Shown in pieces: positions 7,768 to 16,914 of a stretch of DNA of 40,688 bases. Below the pieces are notes generated by a model. It had not been told where the DNA came from. It saw only the letters and a list, made by a program, of their open reading frames with translations, and did not search any database. The position numbers were made by a program, and so were the translations under genes. Within the stretch, counting starts at the first letter, position 1; each line of letters begins with the position of its first letter. The DNA comes from Candidatus Gastranaerophilales bacterium (GTDB lineage: Bacteria; Cyanobacteriota; Vampirovibrionia; Gastranaerophilales; JANQFW01), in contig JANQLL010000009.1 in the NCBI GenBank assembly GCA_028280605.1, forward strand, positions 1 through 40,688, in the 5' to 3' direction.

Positions 7768-8802
7768 ATGCATAAAGCTCTGGGGGCAGTACATATACAC
7801 TCTACATATTCTGACGGGTCAGAAAATATTGAGACAATCGCTAAAATTGCTAAAAAAGCAGGGCTTGACTGGATTGTCATAACAGATCATAATACTATGG
7901 ACGGTTATTTAGATAATAAAGAGGGCTGGTATGACGGAGTTGCTGTTTTAATAGGGGAAGAAATAAGCCCTGATTTATCTGATCACTATTTGGGGCTAGG
8001 TATAAATAGCTTTATATCCGAGCATACCACACCCGAAGAATATATAAATGAAGTCAAAAAACAAGGTGGGATTGGATTTATTGCACATCCTGACGAGAGT
8101 AAAACCAGAAAAAATCCTCACGAGCCATTGCGTTGGACCAACTGGGATATTAAAGGCTTTGATGGTATTGAACTTTGGAATTATTTATCAGACTGGACTG
8201 ATAACATGGCTGAGTCTAATCTATATTTAGATTATCTATTCAGAATGAAAAAGCTTTCAGGACCTACAGAAAAAACAAAAAAATGGTGGGATGAATTAAA
8301 TATTGACAATCCTGATAAAATTATACCCGCTATAGGCGGTGTTGATGCACATTCTTTTATTTATAATATTTGTGGTATATCTATTAAAGTTTTTGATTAT
8401 ATTGATAGTTTTAAAGCTGTTTTAAATGAAATATATTTGGATAATAAATTATCAGATTCTTTTGATGAAGCTAAAAAACAGATTTTAAATAGTCTTAAGC
8501 TCGGTAAAAACACAATAATAAATAAACACTGGAACAAAAAAAATAAAAATTTTGAGTTTAGTATTCAAAATACTAATAAAAAAGCGCACCCGGGCGATTT
8601 TATCAAGCTTGATAGCGAAACCACACTAAGTATCAACTTGGCGAGGGAGGCTAATATAAAATTAATATATAATGGCGAATTAATCCTTGAAAAATTCGCT
8701 AAGGATTATACTTTAAAAGATTTAAAACCAGGTAAATACAGGCTAGAAGTATTTTATAAAGAATACCCATGGATTTTTACAAATCCTATAATTGTTCAAT
8801 AA
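7768..8802 (+). CDS. PHP-domain metal-dependent phosphoesterase-like protein
   Basis: The 344-residue protein carries the four PHP metal-binding motifs: HIHSTYSDG near residue 10, ITDHNTM near 40, FIAHPDE near 108 and GGVDAHSF near 193. PHP proteins bind two or three metal ions and hydrolyse phosphate esters. The substrate here is unknown, and histidinol phosphatase and PHP-linked nucleases are only relatives. Residues about 260-344 form an extra beta-rich C-terminal domain with a D-L-K-P-G-K-Y-R turn, as in carbohydrate- or polysaccharide-linked beta-sandwiches. There is no signal peptide. It starts 23 bases after deoC with AAGG upstream of the ATG. The co-transcription suggests a phosphorylated sugar or nucleotide substrate, which is inference. 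Confidence 0.85.
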   Translation: MHKALGAVHIHSTYSDGSENIETIAKIAKKAGLDWIVITDHNTMDGYLDNKEGWYDGVAVLIGEEISPDLSDHYLGLGINSFISEHTTPEEYINEVKKQGGIGFIAHPDESKTRKNPHEPLRWTNWDIKGFDGIELWNYLSDWTDNMAESNLYLDYLFRMKKLSGPTEKTKKWWDELNIDNPDKIIPAIGGVDAHSFIYNICGISIKVFDYIDSFKAVLNEIYLDNKLSDSFDEAKKQILNSLKLGKNTIINKHWNKKNKNFEFSIQNTNKKAHPGDFIKLDSETTLSINLAREANIKLIYNGELILEKFAKDYTLKDLKPGKYRLEVFYKEYPWIFTNPIIVQ

Positions 8803-8816
8803 AGGAGGAGGACAAA

Positions 8817-9233
8817 ATGACAGTTATTAACGAAAAAATTAATCTTCATTCCAAAGGATTTACTGATATTATAAATATTACAGACGATGTGATTGCTATA
8901 GTTAACAAACATAAGGTAGAAAACGCTCAGGTTTTAGTTTATGTGCCGGGTAGTACTGCGTCTATAACTACTGTTGAGTATGAACCGGGCCTATTAAAAG
9001 ACTTACCCGAGGCTTTTGAAAAATTTGCACCTATGGATCACACTTATCATCACGATGAAACCTGGCATGATGGTAATGGCTATGCGCATGTTAGGGCATC
9101 TATGATAGGAAATTCAGAGAGTTTTCCTGTTATTAACAAAGAATTATACTTAGGGACGTGGCAGCAGATTGTTTTAATAGACTTTGACAATAAACCTAGA
9201 ACCAGGTCTGTTATTGTCCAAATTGTTTACTAA
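8817..9233 (+). CDS. yjbQ: YjbQ/UPF0047 family protein
   Basis: The 138-residue protein matches the small YjbQ (UPF0047) family. It has STASITTVEYEPGLLKDL, then the His/Asp cluster HTYHHDETWHDGNGYAHVRAS, and LYLGTWQQIVLIDFDNKPRTR near the end. The family forms trimers with a possible metal site at the conserved histidines. Members are often labelled secondary thiamine-phosphate synthase from weak activity in E. coli YjbQ, so the true role is unsettled. The ATG at 8817 follows an ideal GGAGGAGG ribosome-binding site 14 bases after the PHP gene stop. It is the last gene of the deoC run and is followed 25 bases later by an inverted copy of the hairpin repeat. Confidence 0.9.
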   Translation: MTVINEKINLHSKGFTDIINITDDVIAIVNKHKVENAQVLVYVPGSTASITTVEYEPGLLKDLPEAFEKFAPMDHTYHHDETWHDGNGYAHVRASMIGNSESFPVINKELYLGTWQQIVLIDFDNKPRTRSVIVQIVY

Positions 9234-9258
9234 GTTAAAGAATAAAGAATTTTTTTAT

Positions 9259-9332
9259 CCACCCCTAACCCCTCATAAGGGTAATTCTTTTTTTTGCCTC
9301 GCTTTGCGTCGGCTTCGCCGACTCGCTCGACC
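9259..9332 (-). repeat. G+C-rich double-hairpin intergenic repeat, copy B
   Basis: This is an inverted copy of the element at 6989-7062. It contains the perfect hairpin GTCGGC-TTC-GCCGAC, the shared GCCTCGCTTT block, a T-run and an ACCC/GGGT hairpin. It lies between the convergent yjbQ and EF-hand genes. Together with copy A it brackets the deoC-PHP-yjbQ run. Confidence 0.75.
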
Positions 9333-9356
9333 CTAAAGCTTATTTATAGTAATAAT

Positions 9357-9385
9357 AAAAAAAAATGTTGCAATTATTGCAACAT
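9357..9385 (-). terminator. Rho-independent terminator for the EF-hand gene
   Basis: A perfect 9-bp inverted repeat (ATGTTGCAA/TTGCAACAT) with a 3-base loop is followed, on the minus strand, by nine T residues. It lies about 90 bases beyond the stop of the minus-strand gene at 9476-9943. Confidence 0.75.
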
Positions 9386-9475
9386 CGAATATCTTATACA
9401 CCTATCAGGTGCTATATATGCATCTCTCTCTTTCGTTCTCTGATTTTTATATAAATATTTTGGATAAGATTTATT

Positions 9476-9943
9476 CTATTTTTTGACCTCAGCCTTAGTC
9501 TTACCCAAAATAGATTTAAACAATGAATTCATAAGGTCTTTTACGAATTTCATCAATTCATTTTGAATATTATTACTCTTGCTACTGCTACCTGATTTAC
9601 CGCGCAAGTCATCTAATGATATATTGTCAGCGTTATTATCATATTGCGATACCAGATCAACTCCAGCTACATCTATACCAGCTTGAGTGGAACCACCATT
9701 TGAAGCTTTATTAAGGGACTGAAAGTTTGATTCTGCAAATTGCACAGCTTTAAACAATTCTTGAATATTTTTATTGTTTGAAAATCCGTTAAATACTTTT
9801 ATGCTATCTTTAAAGTCTTGCAGCTCAAAAATACTAACTTTTCCATCATTGTTTTTATCTGCATTTTCTAATATAAATTTTAAATAATCTGTTTGGCAAG
9901 ATTGAGCCCCAGTGTTACCACTACTTTTATTTATATGAACCAT
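9476..9943 (-). CDS. Small EF-hand-containing protein
   Basis: The 155-residue protein has one canonical EF-hand calcium loop, DKNNDGKVSIFE (about residues 33-44). A second, degenerate Asp/Asn-rich loop (DNNADNISLDDL, about 111-122) is reminiscent of dockerin-like repeats. Between and after these are Ser/Gly/Asn-rich linkers. The C-terminus is a basic amphipathic helix with FVKDLMNSLFKSILGK. There is no signal peptide or membrane helix, so it is probably cytoplasmic or exported by a route not visible here. The start is supported by GGGAGAA upstream. It stands alone between divergent dprA and a dedicated terminator. Function is unknown; calcium binding is the only supportable prediction. Confidence 0.75.
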   Translation of the reverse strand: MVHINKSSGNTGAQSCQTDYLKFILENADKNNDGKVSIFELQDFKDSIKVFNGFSNNKNIQELFKAVQFAESNFQSLNKASNGGSTQAGIDVAGVDLVSQYDNNADNISLDDLRGKSGSSSKSNNIQNELMKFVKDLMNSLFKSILGKTKAEVKK

Positions 9944-10092
9944 TTTATTCTCCCACTTATTTTGTTCATTTTAAATATCTATTCTATACCTTGTATATAT
10001 AAAGAGTTTATTTTATTATATATTGTTAAAACTTCTAAAAGAAAAGATAAAATGTTAACAGTTTTTAATATTATTATAATTATTTTTCATTC

Positions 10093-10121
10093 ATTACATA
10101 TTTATAGTTTTTTGTTAAAAT
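10093..10121 (+). promoter_or_regulatory. Likely extended -10 promoter for dprA
   Basis: An extended -10 element, TG-T-TAAAAT, ends at 10121. A weak -35 match (ATTACA at 10093-10098) sits 17 bases upstream. Transcription would start near 10128, which places the alternative TTG start at 10127 outside the transcript and supports the ATG at 10160. It is a match by eye only. Confidence 0.4.
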
Positions 10122-10159
10122 AATTTTTGTCTGAGACTTATAGAGATAAAATACACAAA

Positions 10160-11263
10160 ATGGATAATCAAAAATACTGGATAGCATTTTCAAAAATAGG
10201 ATTTCCTAACGGAAGATTTCAATTAAAACTATGGGATCATTTTAAATCAATCAAAGAAGCCTGGTTTGCTTCTTATTCGGATTTAATATCAGTAAAGGGC
10301 ATAAACCTTGAACATGTGCAAAAATTTGTTGACGAGAGGCAAAAGGTCAATCCTGATATTTTATTAAATTATTTGTATGATAAAAATATAAAATTTTTAA
10401 CCATAGAAGATGAAAGTTATCCTGAAAGTTTAAAAAATATAAAAGATACTCCTCCTGTACTCTTTTATAAAGGCAATCTGGCGCAGTGCAATTTGAATAG
10501 GTCTTTAGCCATTGTGGGGAGCAGAAAAGCAAGTTTTGGTATAAGAGATATACTTAATAAAATAATAAGTGATCTTATTGCTAGCGATATAACTATTATA
10601 AGTGGTTTGGCTTTAGGAATTGATGCATATGCCCATCAAGCAGCTCTTGATAATAATATAAAAACAATTGCTGTAGTAGGTGCAGGAGTAGAATATATAT
10701 ATCCAAAAGAGAATAAAGAGCTTTATACTAAAATATGTGATAAAGGTGTAGTTTTATCTGAATATTGGCCGGAAGAAAGGGCTGATACTTGGAAATTTCC
10801 CCAACGTAACAGAATAATCAGCGGCTTATCTCAGGGTACTCTGGTTGCAGAAGCTGGTCTTAAAAGTGGTGCACTTATAACTGCTAAAACATGCCTGGAT
10901 CAAAAAAGAGAATTAATGTGTATACCAGGAAATGTTGCGAATCCGAATACTCAAGGTGTTAATAAGCTTATTAAAGACGGTGCTAAAATAGTTGATTGCG
11001 CACAAGATATATTTAGATATTTAAAGTGGAACAAAACTTGTACAATTACTACTAATAATACAGAAAATGATGAAATAAAAAATAATCTTCTTGACAATGA
11101 GAAAAAAATATACGAAATTTTAAACTTGGAAGCCAAAAGTTTTGATGAAATTTTAGCTGAATCAAAGTTGAATGTTGATGAACTTATGGTAATATTAACT
11201 ACGATGGAACTTAATGGGATAATAAAAGAGATTCCAGGACAAAAATATATGAAGCAGTGTTAG
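10160..11263 (+). CDS. dprA: DNA-processing protein DprA
   Basis: DprA binds incoming single-stranded DNA during natural transformation and loads RecA. The 367-residue protein opens with a helical segment (KYWIAFSKIGFPNG). The Rossmann-like DprA core then shows GSRKASFG, SGLALGIDAYAHQAAL, VVGAGVEYIYPKEN, FPQRNRIISGLS and SGALITAKTC. It ends with a winged-helix domain (about residues 310-367). I chose the ATG at 10160 because the likely promoter overlaps the upstream TTG at 10127. The pairing dprA-topA is common in bacteria and is kept here with a 40-base gap. DprA alone does not prove competence; it is widespread in species not known to be transformable. Confidence 0.93.
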   Translation: MDNQKYWIAFSKIGFPNGRFQLKLWDHFKSIKEAWFASYSDLISVKGINLEHVQKFVDERQKVNPDILLNYLYDKNIKFLTIEDESYPESLKNIKDTPPVLFYKGNLAQCNLNRSLAIVGSRKASFGIRDILNKIISDLIASDITIISGLALGIDAYAHQAALDNNIKTIAVVGAGVEYIYPKENKELYTKICDKGVVLSEYWPEERADTWKFPQRNRIISGLSQGTLVAEAGLKSGALITAKTCLDQKRELMCIPGNVANPNTQGVNKLIKDGAKIVDCAQDIFRYLKWNKTCTITTNNTENDEIKNNLLDNEKKIYEILNLEAKSFDEILAESKLNVDELMVILTTMELNGIIKEIPGQKYMKQC

Positions 11264-11303
11264 TAATAAAAGAAGTGTTTGTAATAAATAGGTTAAAGAC
11301 ATA

Positions 11304-13655
11304 ATGGCAAAAGCAACTACAAAAAAGAAAGTAAAAAAAGAAGAAGAAAAAGAAACTAAAGAAGCGAAAGAGACTAAAACGTCCAAAGGCAAAAAATCTT
11401 TAGTCATAGTTGAGTCCCCTGCAAAGGCTAAAACCATTAAAAAGATTTTAGGGACAGGATTTCAGATAAAAGCATCAGTAGGACATATTCGAGATCTGCC
11501 TAAAAAGAAAATTGGGGTTGATGTAAAAAATAACTATGAACCTGAATATACTATTATGGCAGGAAAAGAAAAAGTTGTAGAAGAGCTTAATGAAGCCGCT
11601 GTAAATTCAGATAAAGTCTTTCTGGCACCTGACCCTGACCGTGAAGGGGAAGCTATTGCGTGGCATATTGCATCTATTCTTGATAAACCTCAAGAAGATA
11701 TTTTAAGAATAGAATTTAACGAAATTACTAAAACCGCTATTAAAGAAGCTATTAATCACCCAAGAGATATAAATATGGACATGGTTAATGCTCAGCAGGC
11801 AAGAAGAATCTTAGACAGGCTTGTAGGATATAAAATCAGTCCTATTTTGTGGCAAAAAGTTGGTAAAGGCTTATCTGCTGGCAGGGTACAAAGTGTAGCA
11901 GTTAGAATTATATGTGAAAGAGAAGCCGAAATTGAAGCATTTGTCTCAAAAGAATACTGGACAATAGACGGTGATTTTTCCAAGCCAAAATCTTCAACCA
12001 CGTTTTCCGCAGAACTGACGAAGTATGACGGTAAAAAAATAGAAATCAATAACGAAGAAGAATCTCAAAAAATTGTTGATGTTTTAACCAAGGAAAATGT
12101 TGAATTTTTAGTATCTAAAGTTTCTAATCGAGAAACTCAACGTAAGCCACAGGCTCCTTTTATTACAAGTACACTTCAGCGAGAAGCCAGTACAAGGCTA
12201 GGCTATAGTGTTAAAAAAACTATGCAAGTAGCTCAAAAATTATATGAAGGTATAGAATTAGGTGAAAGCGGGCATGTAGGTTTGATTACCTATATGAGAA
12301 CCGATAGCACTCGTATATCTGATGAAGCTAGAGATGCAGCTAAAGACTATATTGTAAATCACTACGGAAAAAATTATTATCCTGAAACAGCAAGAATTTA
12401 TAGCAAAAAGAAGGGAAAAAATACACAGGATGCTCACGAGGCAGTCAGACCTTCTTATGTGGATAAATCTCCAGATTCTATTAAACAATATTTAACAAGT
12501 GAACAATACAGACTTTATAAACTTATCTGGGAAAGATTTGTGGCAAGTCAAATGGAAAGTGCAAAAGTAAAAACAACTTCTGCAGAAATTACTGCTGAAA
12601 ATTACACCTTTAGAGCAAGCACCAGCAAAATTACTTTTGACGGCTTTTTAATTGTTTATGATGATAGAGATGAAGAAAGCAAAAATAAAAATATACCTGA
12701 ATTAACTAAAAATACAGTTCTAAAATTAAGAAAAATTAATCCAAAGCAACATTTTACACAGCCGCCGCCAAGGTATTCTGAAGCTACACTGGTAAAGACT
12801 TTGGAAGAACTGGGTATTGGTCGTCCGAGTACTTATGCACCTACTATTGCTACCATTCAGGACAGAGGGTATGTTATTAAGCAAGAAAAAGCTTTGGCGC
12901 CTACGCCTCTGGGACAAACTGTAAATGAGCTTATGGTTAAACACTTTACCGATATTGTTGATGTAAACTTTACTGCAGGTATGGAAAATAAACTTGATGA
13001 AATAGCTGAGAATAAAGCCGTATGGCAGGGTATCCTTGGTGAATTCTATGAGCCTTTTGCTGAAGTATTGAAAAAAGCTAAAAAAGAAATTGAAAAAGTT
13101 GAAATATTAACCGAGCATGTATGTGCAAATTGCGGAAAGCCAATGGCTATTAAATCAAGCAGATGGGGAAGTCAATTCCTTGGATGTTCCGGCTATCCTG
13201 ATTGTAAAACAACAATGCCGCTTACCAAAGATTTAAAACCTGCACCTGAAGACAGACCTTCTGATGAAGTTTGTGAAAAGTGCAACTCGCCTATGATTAT
13301 TAAGTATGGTCCTTATGGTGACTATCTGGCATGTACGAATGAAGACTGCAAAACTAAAAAGAAATTTGTTAAGAAAACAGGTATTGCATGTCCTAAAGAA
13401 GACTGCGAAGGCGAATTAATAGAGAAGAAATCTCGCTACGGCAAAGTATTCTATGGGTGTGATAAGTACCCTGATTGCAATTTTGCCTTATGGCACGAAC
13501 CAACAGGAGAAAAATGTCCTGAATGTGGCGAAATGCTGGTTCATAAGAGACTTAAGCGCGGCGATAAAATTGCTTGCTCTGCCAAGGGATGTAAATATTC
13601 CAGAGAAGTTGACGAACAACCTGAAGCTAAAACAGAATCCAAAAAAGAGGAATAA
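11304..13655 (+). CDS. topA: DNA topoisomerase I
   Basis: TopA relaxes negative supercoils by passing one strand through a transient break. The 783-residue protein begins with a Lys/Glu-rich tail of about 32 residues. The Toprim domain follows (SLVIVESPAKAKTI, then DPDREGEAIAWHI). The catalytic tyrosine lies in GLITYMRTDSTR (about Y330). Residues 600-760 contain four zinc-ribbon modules: CANCGKP...CSGYPDC, CEKCNSP...CTNEDC, a CPKEDCEGE...CDKYPDC variant with an enlarged first knuckle, and CPECGE...CSAKGC. A charged tail ends the protein. It sits between dprA and aroE, only 5 bases before aroE, and appears complete. Confidence 0.97.
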   Translation: MAKATTKKKVKKEEEKETKEAKETKTSKGKKSLVIVESPAKAKTIKKILGTGFQIKASVGHIRDLPKKKIGVDVKNNYEPEYTIMAGKEKVVEELNEAAVNSDKVFLAPDPDREGEAIAWHIASILDKPQEDILRIEFNEITKTAIKEAINHPRDINMDMVNAQQARRILDRLVGYKISPILWQKVGKGLSAGRVQSVAVRIICEREAEIEAFVSKEYWTIDGDFSKPKSSTTFSAELTKYDGKKIEINNEEESQKIVDVLTKENVEFLVSKVSNRETQRKPQAPFITSTLQREASTRLGYSVKKTMQVAQKLYEGIELGESGHVGLITYMRTDSTRISDEARDAAKDYIVNHYGKNYYPETARIYSKKKGKNTQDAHEAVRPSYVDKSPDSIKQYLTSEQYRLYKLIWERFVASQMESAKVKTTSAEITAENYTFRASTSKITFDGFLIVYDDRDEESKNKNIPELTKNTVLKLRKINPKQHFTQPPPRYSEATLVKTLEELGIGRPSTYAPTIATIQDRGYVIKQEKALAPTPLGQTVNELMVKHFTDIVDVNFTAGMENKLDEIAENKAVWQGILGEFYEPFAEVLKKAKKEIEKVEILTEHVCANCGKPMAIKSSRWGSQFLGCSGYPDCKTTMPLTKDLKPAPEDRPSDEVCEKCNSPMIIKYGPYGDYLACTNEDCKTKKKFVKKTGIACPKEDCEGELIEKKSRYGKVFYGCDKYPDCNFALWHEPTGEKCPECGEMLVHKRLKRGDKIACSAKGCKYSREVDEQPEAKTESKKEE

Positions 13656-13660
13656 TAATA

Positions 13661-14509
13661 ATGATTAAACTTGGAGTTATTGGTTATCCGCTGGCGCATT
13701 CTTTATCACCGGCAATGCATAATGCTGCTTTAAATTTTAAAAATATTGAAGGAATTTATACAGTTCTAGAAACCCCTGAAGATAAGCTGGCTGATACTAT
13801 TGAGCACATGAAAATCCAAAATTTTAGAGGATTTAATGTAACTATTCCTTATAAAGTAGATATAATTAAATTTCTTGATGAAATAGATGAACTGGCAAAA
13901 ATAACCGGCGCAGTAAATGCGGTTGTTATCTCAGCTGATGGCAAGCTAAAAGGTTATAATACAGACATAAGCGGATTTATTAATGCAATACCGCAAGATA
14001 AACTCGATAATTTATCAGGTAAAAAAGCAGCAGTACTAGGCACAGGTGGTGCTGCAAGAGCAGTATGTTCTGCATTATTAAATGCAGGTATAAATAATCT
14101 TGTTTTATATGCAAGAACGCCAGGTAAGGCTGAAGATTTAAAAGAAATTTTATTTTTTAATTTTGCGGATGCTAGCATATCTATTAGTCAGCTTGAGGAG
14201 AATCTGGATTTATCAGATATATCAATTCTTGTTAATACTACGCCTGTTGGCATGTATGGTAAAAGTGAGGGGCAATCGCCGGTATCAGAACAATCTATTG
14301 ATACTTTGCCGGATAATGCTATAGTTTATGATATTATTTATAGACCTAAAATCACAAAATTACTAGAATATGCTCAAAACAGAAATTTATTTACTATTGA
14401 CGGTACTGAAATGTTAGTGTTACAAGGAGCAAAAGCCCTTGAGTATTGGATAGGGCAAGAGTCGCCAGTTGACATTATGAGAGAAGCTCTAAACAGTTGT
14501 TTTGTTTAG
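13661..14509 (+). CDS. aroE: Shikimate dehydrogenase (NADP+)
   Basis: AroE reduces 3-dehydroshikimate to shikimate, the fourth step of the aromatic pathway that begins with the DAHP synthase at 2986-4026. The 282-residue protein has the substrate-binding IGYPLAHSLSPAMHN (about residues 6-20) and NVTIPYK with the catalytic lysine. The Rossmann motif is VLGTGGAARA, followed by NTTPVGMYG. The C-terminal LVLQGAKALEYWIG helix is intact. The start lies 5 bases after topA, with GAGGAA upstream. No other shikimate-pathway genes are adjacent, so the pathway is scattered in this genome. Confidence 0.95.
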   Translation: MIKLGVIGYPLAHSLSPAMHNAALNFKNIEGIYTVLETPEDKLADTIEHMKIQNFRGFNVTIPYKVDIIKFLDEIDELAKITGAVNAVVISADGKLKGYNTDISGFINAIPQDKLDNLSGKKAAVLGTGGAARAVCSALLNAGINNLVLYARTPGKAEDLKEILFFNFADASISISQLEENLDLSDISILVNTTPVGMYGKSEGQSPVSEQSIDTLPDNAIVYDIIYRPKITKLLEYAQNRNLFTIDGTEMLVLQGAKALEYWIGQESPVDIMREALNSCFV

Positions 14510-14543
14510 ATTAAAATAAAAATCCTGAAGGACCTAAATAATA

Positions 14544-15710
14544 TTGGAAAATAACTTGGAAAATAAAAAAGATGATAAAGCTATAACAGTGCTGGCAGCC
14601 GGTCATTTCACCAGTGATTTATATGGCGGATTTATTACACCGATTTTGCCTTTTATTGCACAAAGTTTAGCTATATCACTTGATTTTGTAGGCTTGATAT
14701 TGTCTATTGCACATATATCAGCTTCTATTTTTCAGCCGATATACGGTTACCTTGCAGACTTTATCTCCAGAAGATTTTTTGTCTTTTGGGGTACTATTAT
14801 GGCCTCGTTTTTTATAAGTTTAACCGGTATTGTTGATAATGTTTATTTGTTAATAACAGTAATCTTTTTTGGCTGTATGGGTGTAGGCATGTTTCATCCT
14901 CAGGCTACAGCATTTGCAGGATACTTTAGCAAAAAAAATATAAACAGACGCATGGGTCTATTTATGGCAAGCGGTACAGTCGGTTTTGCCTCTGGACCTT
15001 TTTTATCTTCTATTCTTGTGGAACAATTCGGTTTAAAATCAACTGTTTGGGCTATAATTCCAGGTTTGATAGTAGCTTTATTAATATATAAATATCTACC
15101 CAAAGTTAAAATTAAAGCAAAACGCACCAGCGTAAAAGATACATTTAAAATTTTGGCAGGTATAAAGACTAAGCTTTTACCACTAATGATGATCTCTGTC
15201 TGTAGAGCATTAATAGTAATGTCCATTGGAAATTACATGCCGTTTTTATGGAAAGAATATGATTATCCTGTAATTATGAATGGCATTTTAATATGTGTTT
15301 TTTCATTGTTGGGTGGTATAGCTTCTTATTTAGGCGGGCAATTAGCTGATAAGGTTGATAACAAAAAGATTTTATATTGGTCATTTATCCCTGTTATCCC
15401 GTGTTTAATCGGTTCATTATATTTCTTGGATAACATGCCTATATTATCTTTTATTTTTTACTTGCTGGTAGGGTTTATTATAATGCTAGCTTTCCCTTTA
15501 AATATAATTATCGCCCAAAAGGCTGCACCGGATAACACTGCAACTGTATCAGGAATTATAGGAGGTTTCAGCTGGGGACTTGCAGGATTAATGTTATATC
15601 CTATCGGAGTATTGTCATCGATTTATGGCATTTCAAGCGTATTAATGTATATTGCACTTGTACCGCTAGTTAGTGTGGTTGCCATTAGGTATTTAAATTT
15701 AAATAAATAG
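14544..15710 (+). CDS. MFS transporter, fosmidomycin-resistance (Fsr)-like
   Basis: This 388-residue, 12-helix major-facilitator protein has family-typical features of the FsmR/Fsr group: HFTSDLYGGFITPILPF in helix 1, the motif-A region GYLADFISRR after helix 2, and GMFHPQATAFAG in helix 4. Members export drugs such as fosmidomycin, but most have unknown natural substrates. The start is a TTG at 14544, preceded by AAGGA at 11 bases; a second in-frame TTG 12 bases on is possible. It follows aroE by 34 bases on the same strand. The C-terminal helices are intact, so it looks functional. Substrate is not predictable. Confidence 0.85.
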   Translation: MENNLENKKDDKAITVLAAGHFTSDLYGGFITPILPFIAQSLAISLDFVGLILSIAHISASIFQPIYGYLADFISRRFFVFWGTIMASFFISLTGIVDNVYLLITVIFFGCMGVGMFHPQATAFAGYFSKKNINRRMGLFMASGTVGFASGPFLSSILVEQFGLKSTVWAIIPGLIVALLIYKYLPKVKIKAKRTSVKDTFKILAGIKTKLLPLMMISVCRALIVMSIGNYMPFLWKEYDYPVIMNGILICVFSLLGGIASYLGGQLADKVDNKKILYWSFIPVIPCLIGSLYFLDNMPILSFIFYLLVGFIIMLAFPLNIIIAQKAAPDNTATVSGIIGGFSWGLAGLMLYPIGVLSSIYGISSVLMYIALVPLVSVVAIRYLNLNK

Positions 15711-15712
15711 AA

Positions 15713-15735
15713 ACTTTGATATATTTTCAAAGTCT
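15713..15735 (+). terminator. Weak hairpin after the MFS gene
   Basis: A 7-bp stem ACTTTGA/TCAAAGT follows the stop codon at once. It lacks a good T-run (CTTAAAATTT), so termination is uncertain. Confidence 0.3.
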
Positions 15736-15867
15736 TAAAATTTAGTATAGAATTTTTAAGAATCTTATATAATTTACTTTTTTCTGTCTATGCTTGTGTT
15801 AAGATTATGTTTGTCAAATATATAAGTAAGTACAATATTTCATTAGAATATTAAAAAGAGGTTAAAA

Positions 15868-16080
15868 ATGAAACAAGGAAAACATCCAGACTTTAAAGAA
15901 ACAACAATTGCTTGTGTTTGCGGAAATGTAATTGAAACAGGTTCCATTGTTGAAGGTGTTAGAGTTGAAATCTGCAGCGCATGCCACCCGTTCTTCACCG
16001 GAACTCAGAAAATTATGGATGCTGAAGGTAGGGTTGAAAGATTTAATAAGCGCTACGCGAATATTAAAAAGAACAAGTAA
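15868..16080 (+). CDS. rpmE: 50S ribosomal protein L31 (zinc-binding type)
   Basis: The 70-residue L31 is the C+ form, with cysteines in CVC (C16, C18) and CSAC that bind zinc. The start MKQGKHPDF and C-terminal [12 protein letters not shown] fit the family, which sits in the central protuberance of the large subunit and bridges to the small subunit. GAGGTT precedes the ATG. The 157-base spacer upstream suggests its own promoter. The C+ form in other bacteria is exchanged for a zinc-free paralogue under zinc starvation; no such paralogue is seen here. A strong hairpin follows the gene. Confidence 0.96.
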   Translation: MKQGKHPDFKETTIACVCGNVIETGSIVEGVRVEICSACHPFFTGTQKIMDAEGRVERFNKRYANIKKNK

Positions 16081-16104
16081 CGCTCTAGATTTTTAGATTT
16101 ATAA

Positions 16105-16134
16105 AATAAGCCCGTATTCTTGTTCGGGCTTATT
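16105..16134 (+). terminator. Hairpin after rpmE
   Basis: A perfect 10-bp stem AATAAGCCCG/CGGGCTTATT with a 10-base loop lies 24 bases after rpmE. The T-run is poor. It is probably a terminator or a 3'-end processing signal, and it shows that the thyX start must be downstream. Confidence 0.65.
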
Positions 16135-16180
16135 GGATTATATAAAAAATTTGGCAATAGCTGGAATAAAAGGTGAAAAT

Positions 16181-16879
16181 ATGCAAGTTTTAGAAAGAAT
16201 TCTAAAATCCCCTTTAGTCAATCTATTAAGTGTGCCTGAAAATGTAAAAAAAATTATATATACGGCATGTCGTACATGTTATTCTGCTGATTATCCAATA
16301 AATATTTGGGATAAAGATGTTGATGATGAAAAAATCTTGAAGTTAATAGACAAAGTTCTGTCATCAGGTCATTATAGTACGGTTGAACATTGTCAGTTTG
16401 TGTTTTCAATCAGTGGAGTAAGCAGAGCGTGTACTCATCAGATTGTTCGTCACAGGCATATGTCTTTTTCTCAAAAGTCCCAGCGATATGTGACTGAAAA
16501 AGGACAGTTTGAATATATAATTCCGCCAACTGTAAAAGGTACAGAGATTGAAGAAGAATTTGTTCAGTTTATGGGGCAAATTTCTGAATTTTATGGCAAA
16601 ATGATAGAAAAGGGTATTCCTGCAGAGGATGCTCGCTATGTTTTACCAAATGCAGCAACAAGTTCTATGGTAGTAAGCTTGAACTTAAGAGAATTGATTC
16701 ACCTTGCAAACCTTAGAATATGCACAAAAGCGCAAAAAGAAATTAGGACTGCTGTAAAACAAATGTGTGAGCTGGTTATCGAAAAAGAACCCTGGTTAAG
16801 CAATTATTTGGTACCAAAATGTAAAAAACTGGGCTATTGCGATGAATTTTCCAGCTGTGGATACATGCCAACAAAATAA
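16181..16879 (+). CDS. thyX: Flavin-dependent thymidylate synthase ThyX
   Basis: ThyX makes dTMP from dUMP with FAD and methylene-tetrahydrofolate, replacing ThyA. The 232-residue protein contains the hallmark RHR-X7-S motif as RHRHMSFSQKSQRY (from about residue 90), and the substrate-binding NLRELIHLANLRICTKAQKEIR further on. The ATG at 16181 has AGGTGA upstream; an in-frame TTG at 16133 falls inside the rpmE hairpin and is rejected. The next gene, prfA, starts 35 bases later. No thyA or folate genes are in the window. Confidence 0.94.
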   Translation: MQVLERILKSPLVNLLSVPENVKKIIYTACRTCYSADYPINIWDKDVDDEKILKLIDKVLSSGHYSTVEHCQFVFSISGVSRACTHQIVRHRHMSFSQKSQRYVTEKGQFEYIIPPTVKGTEIEEEFVQFMGQISEFYGKMIEKGIPAEDARYVLPNAATSSMVVSLNLRELIHLANLRICTKAQKEIRTAVKQMCELVIEKEPWLSNYLVPKCKKLGYCDEFSSCGYMPTK

Positions 16880-16914
16880 CGACTAATTAAACTACTCTTA
16901 AGGAGTTTTTACCT

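Noticed and set aside
8769..8816. Upstream ATG at 8769 for the yjbQ-family gene
   Set aside because: It lies inside the PHP gene; the ATG at 8817 has GGAGGAGG and matches the family N-terminus.
16133..16180. TTG at 16133 as the thyX start
   Set aside because: It lies inside the rpmE hairpin, and the ATG at 16181 has AGGTGA upstream.
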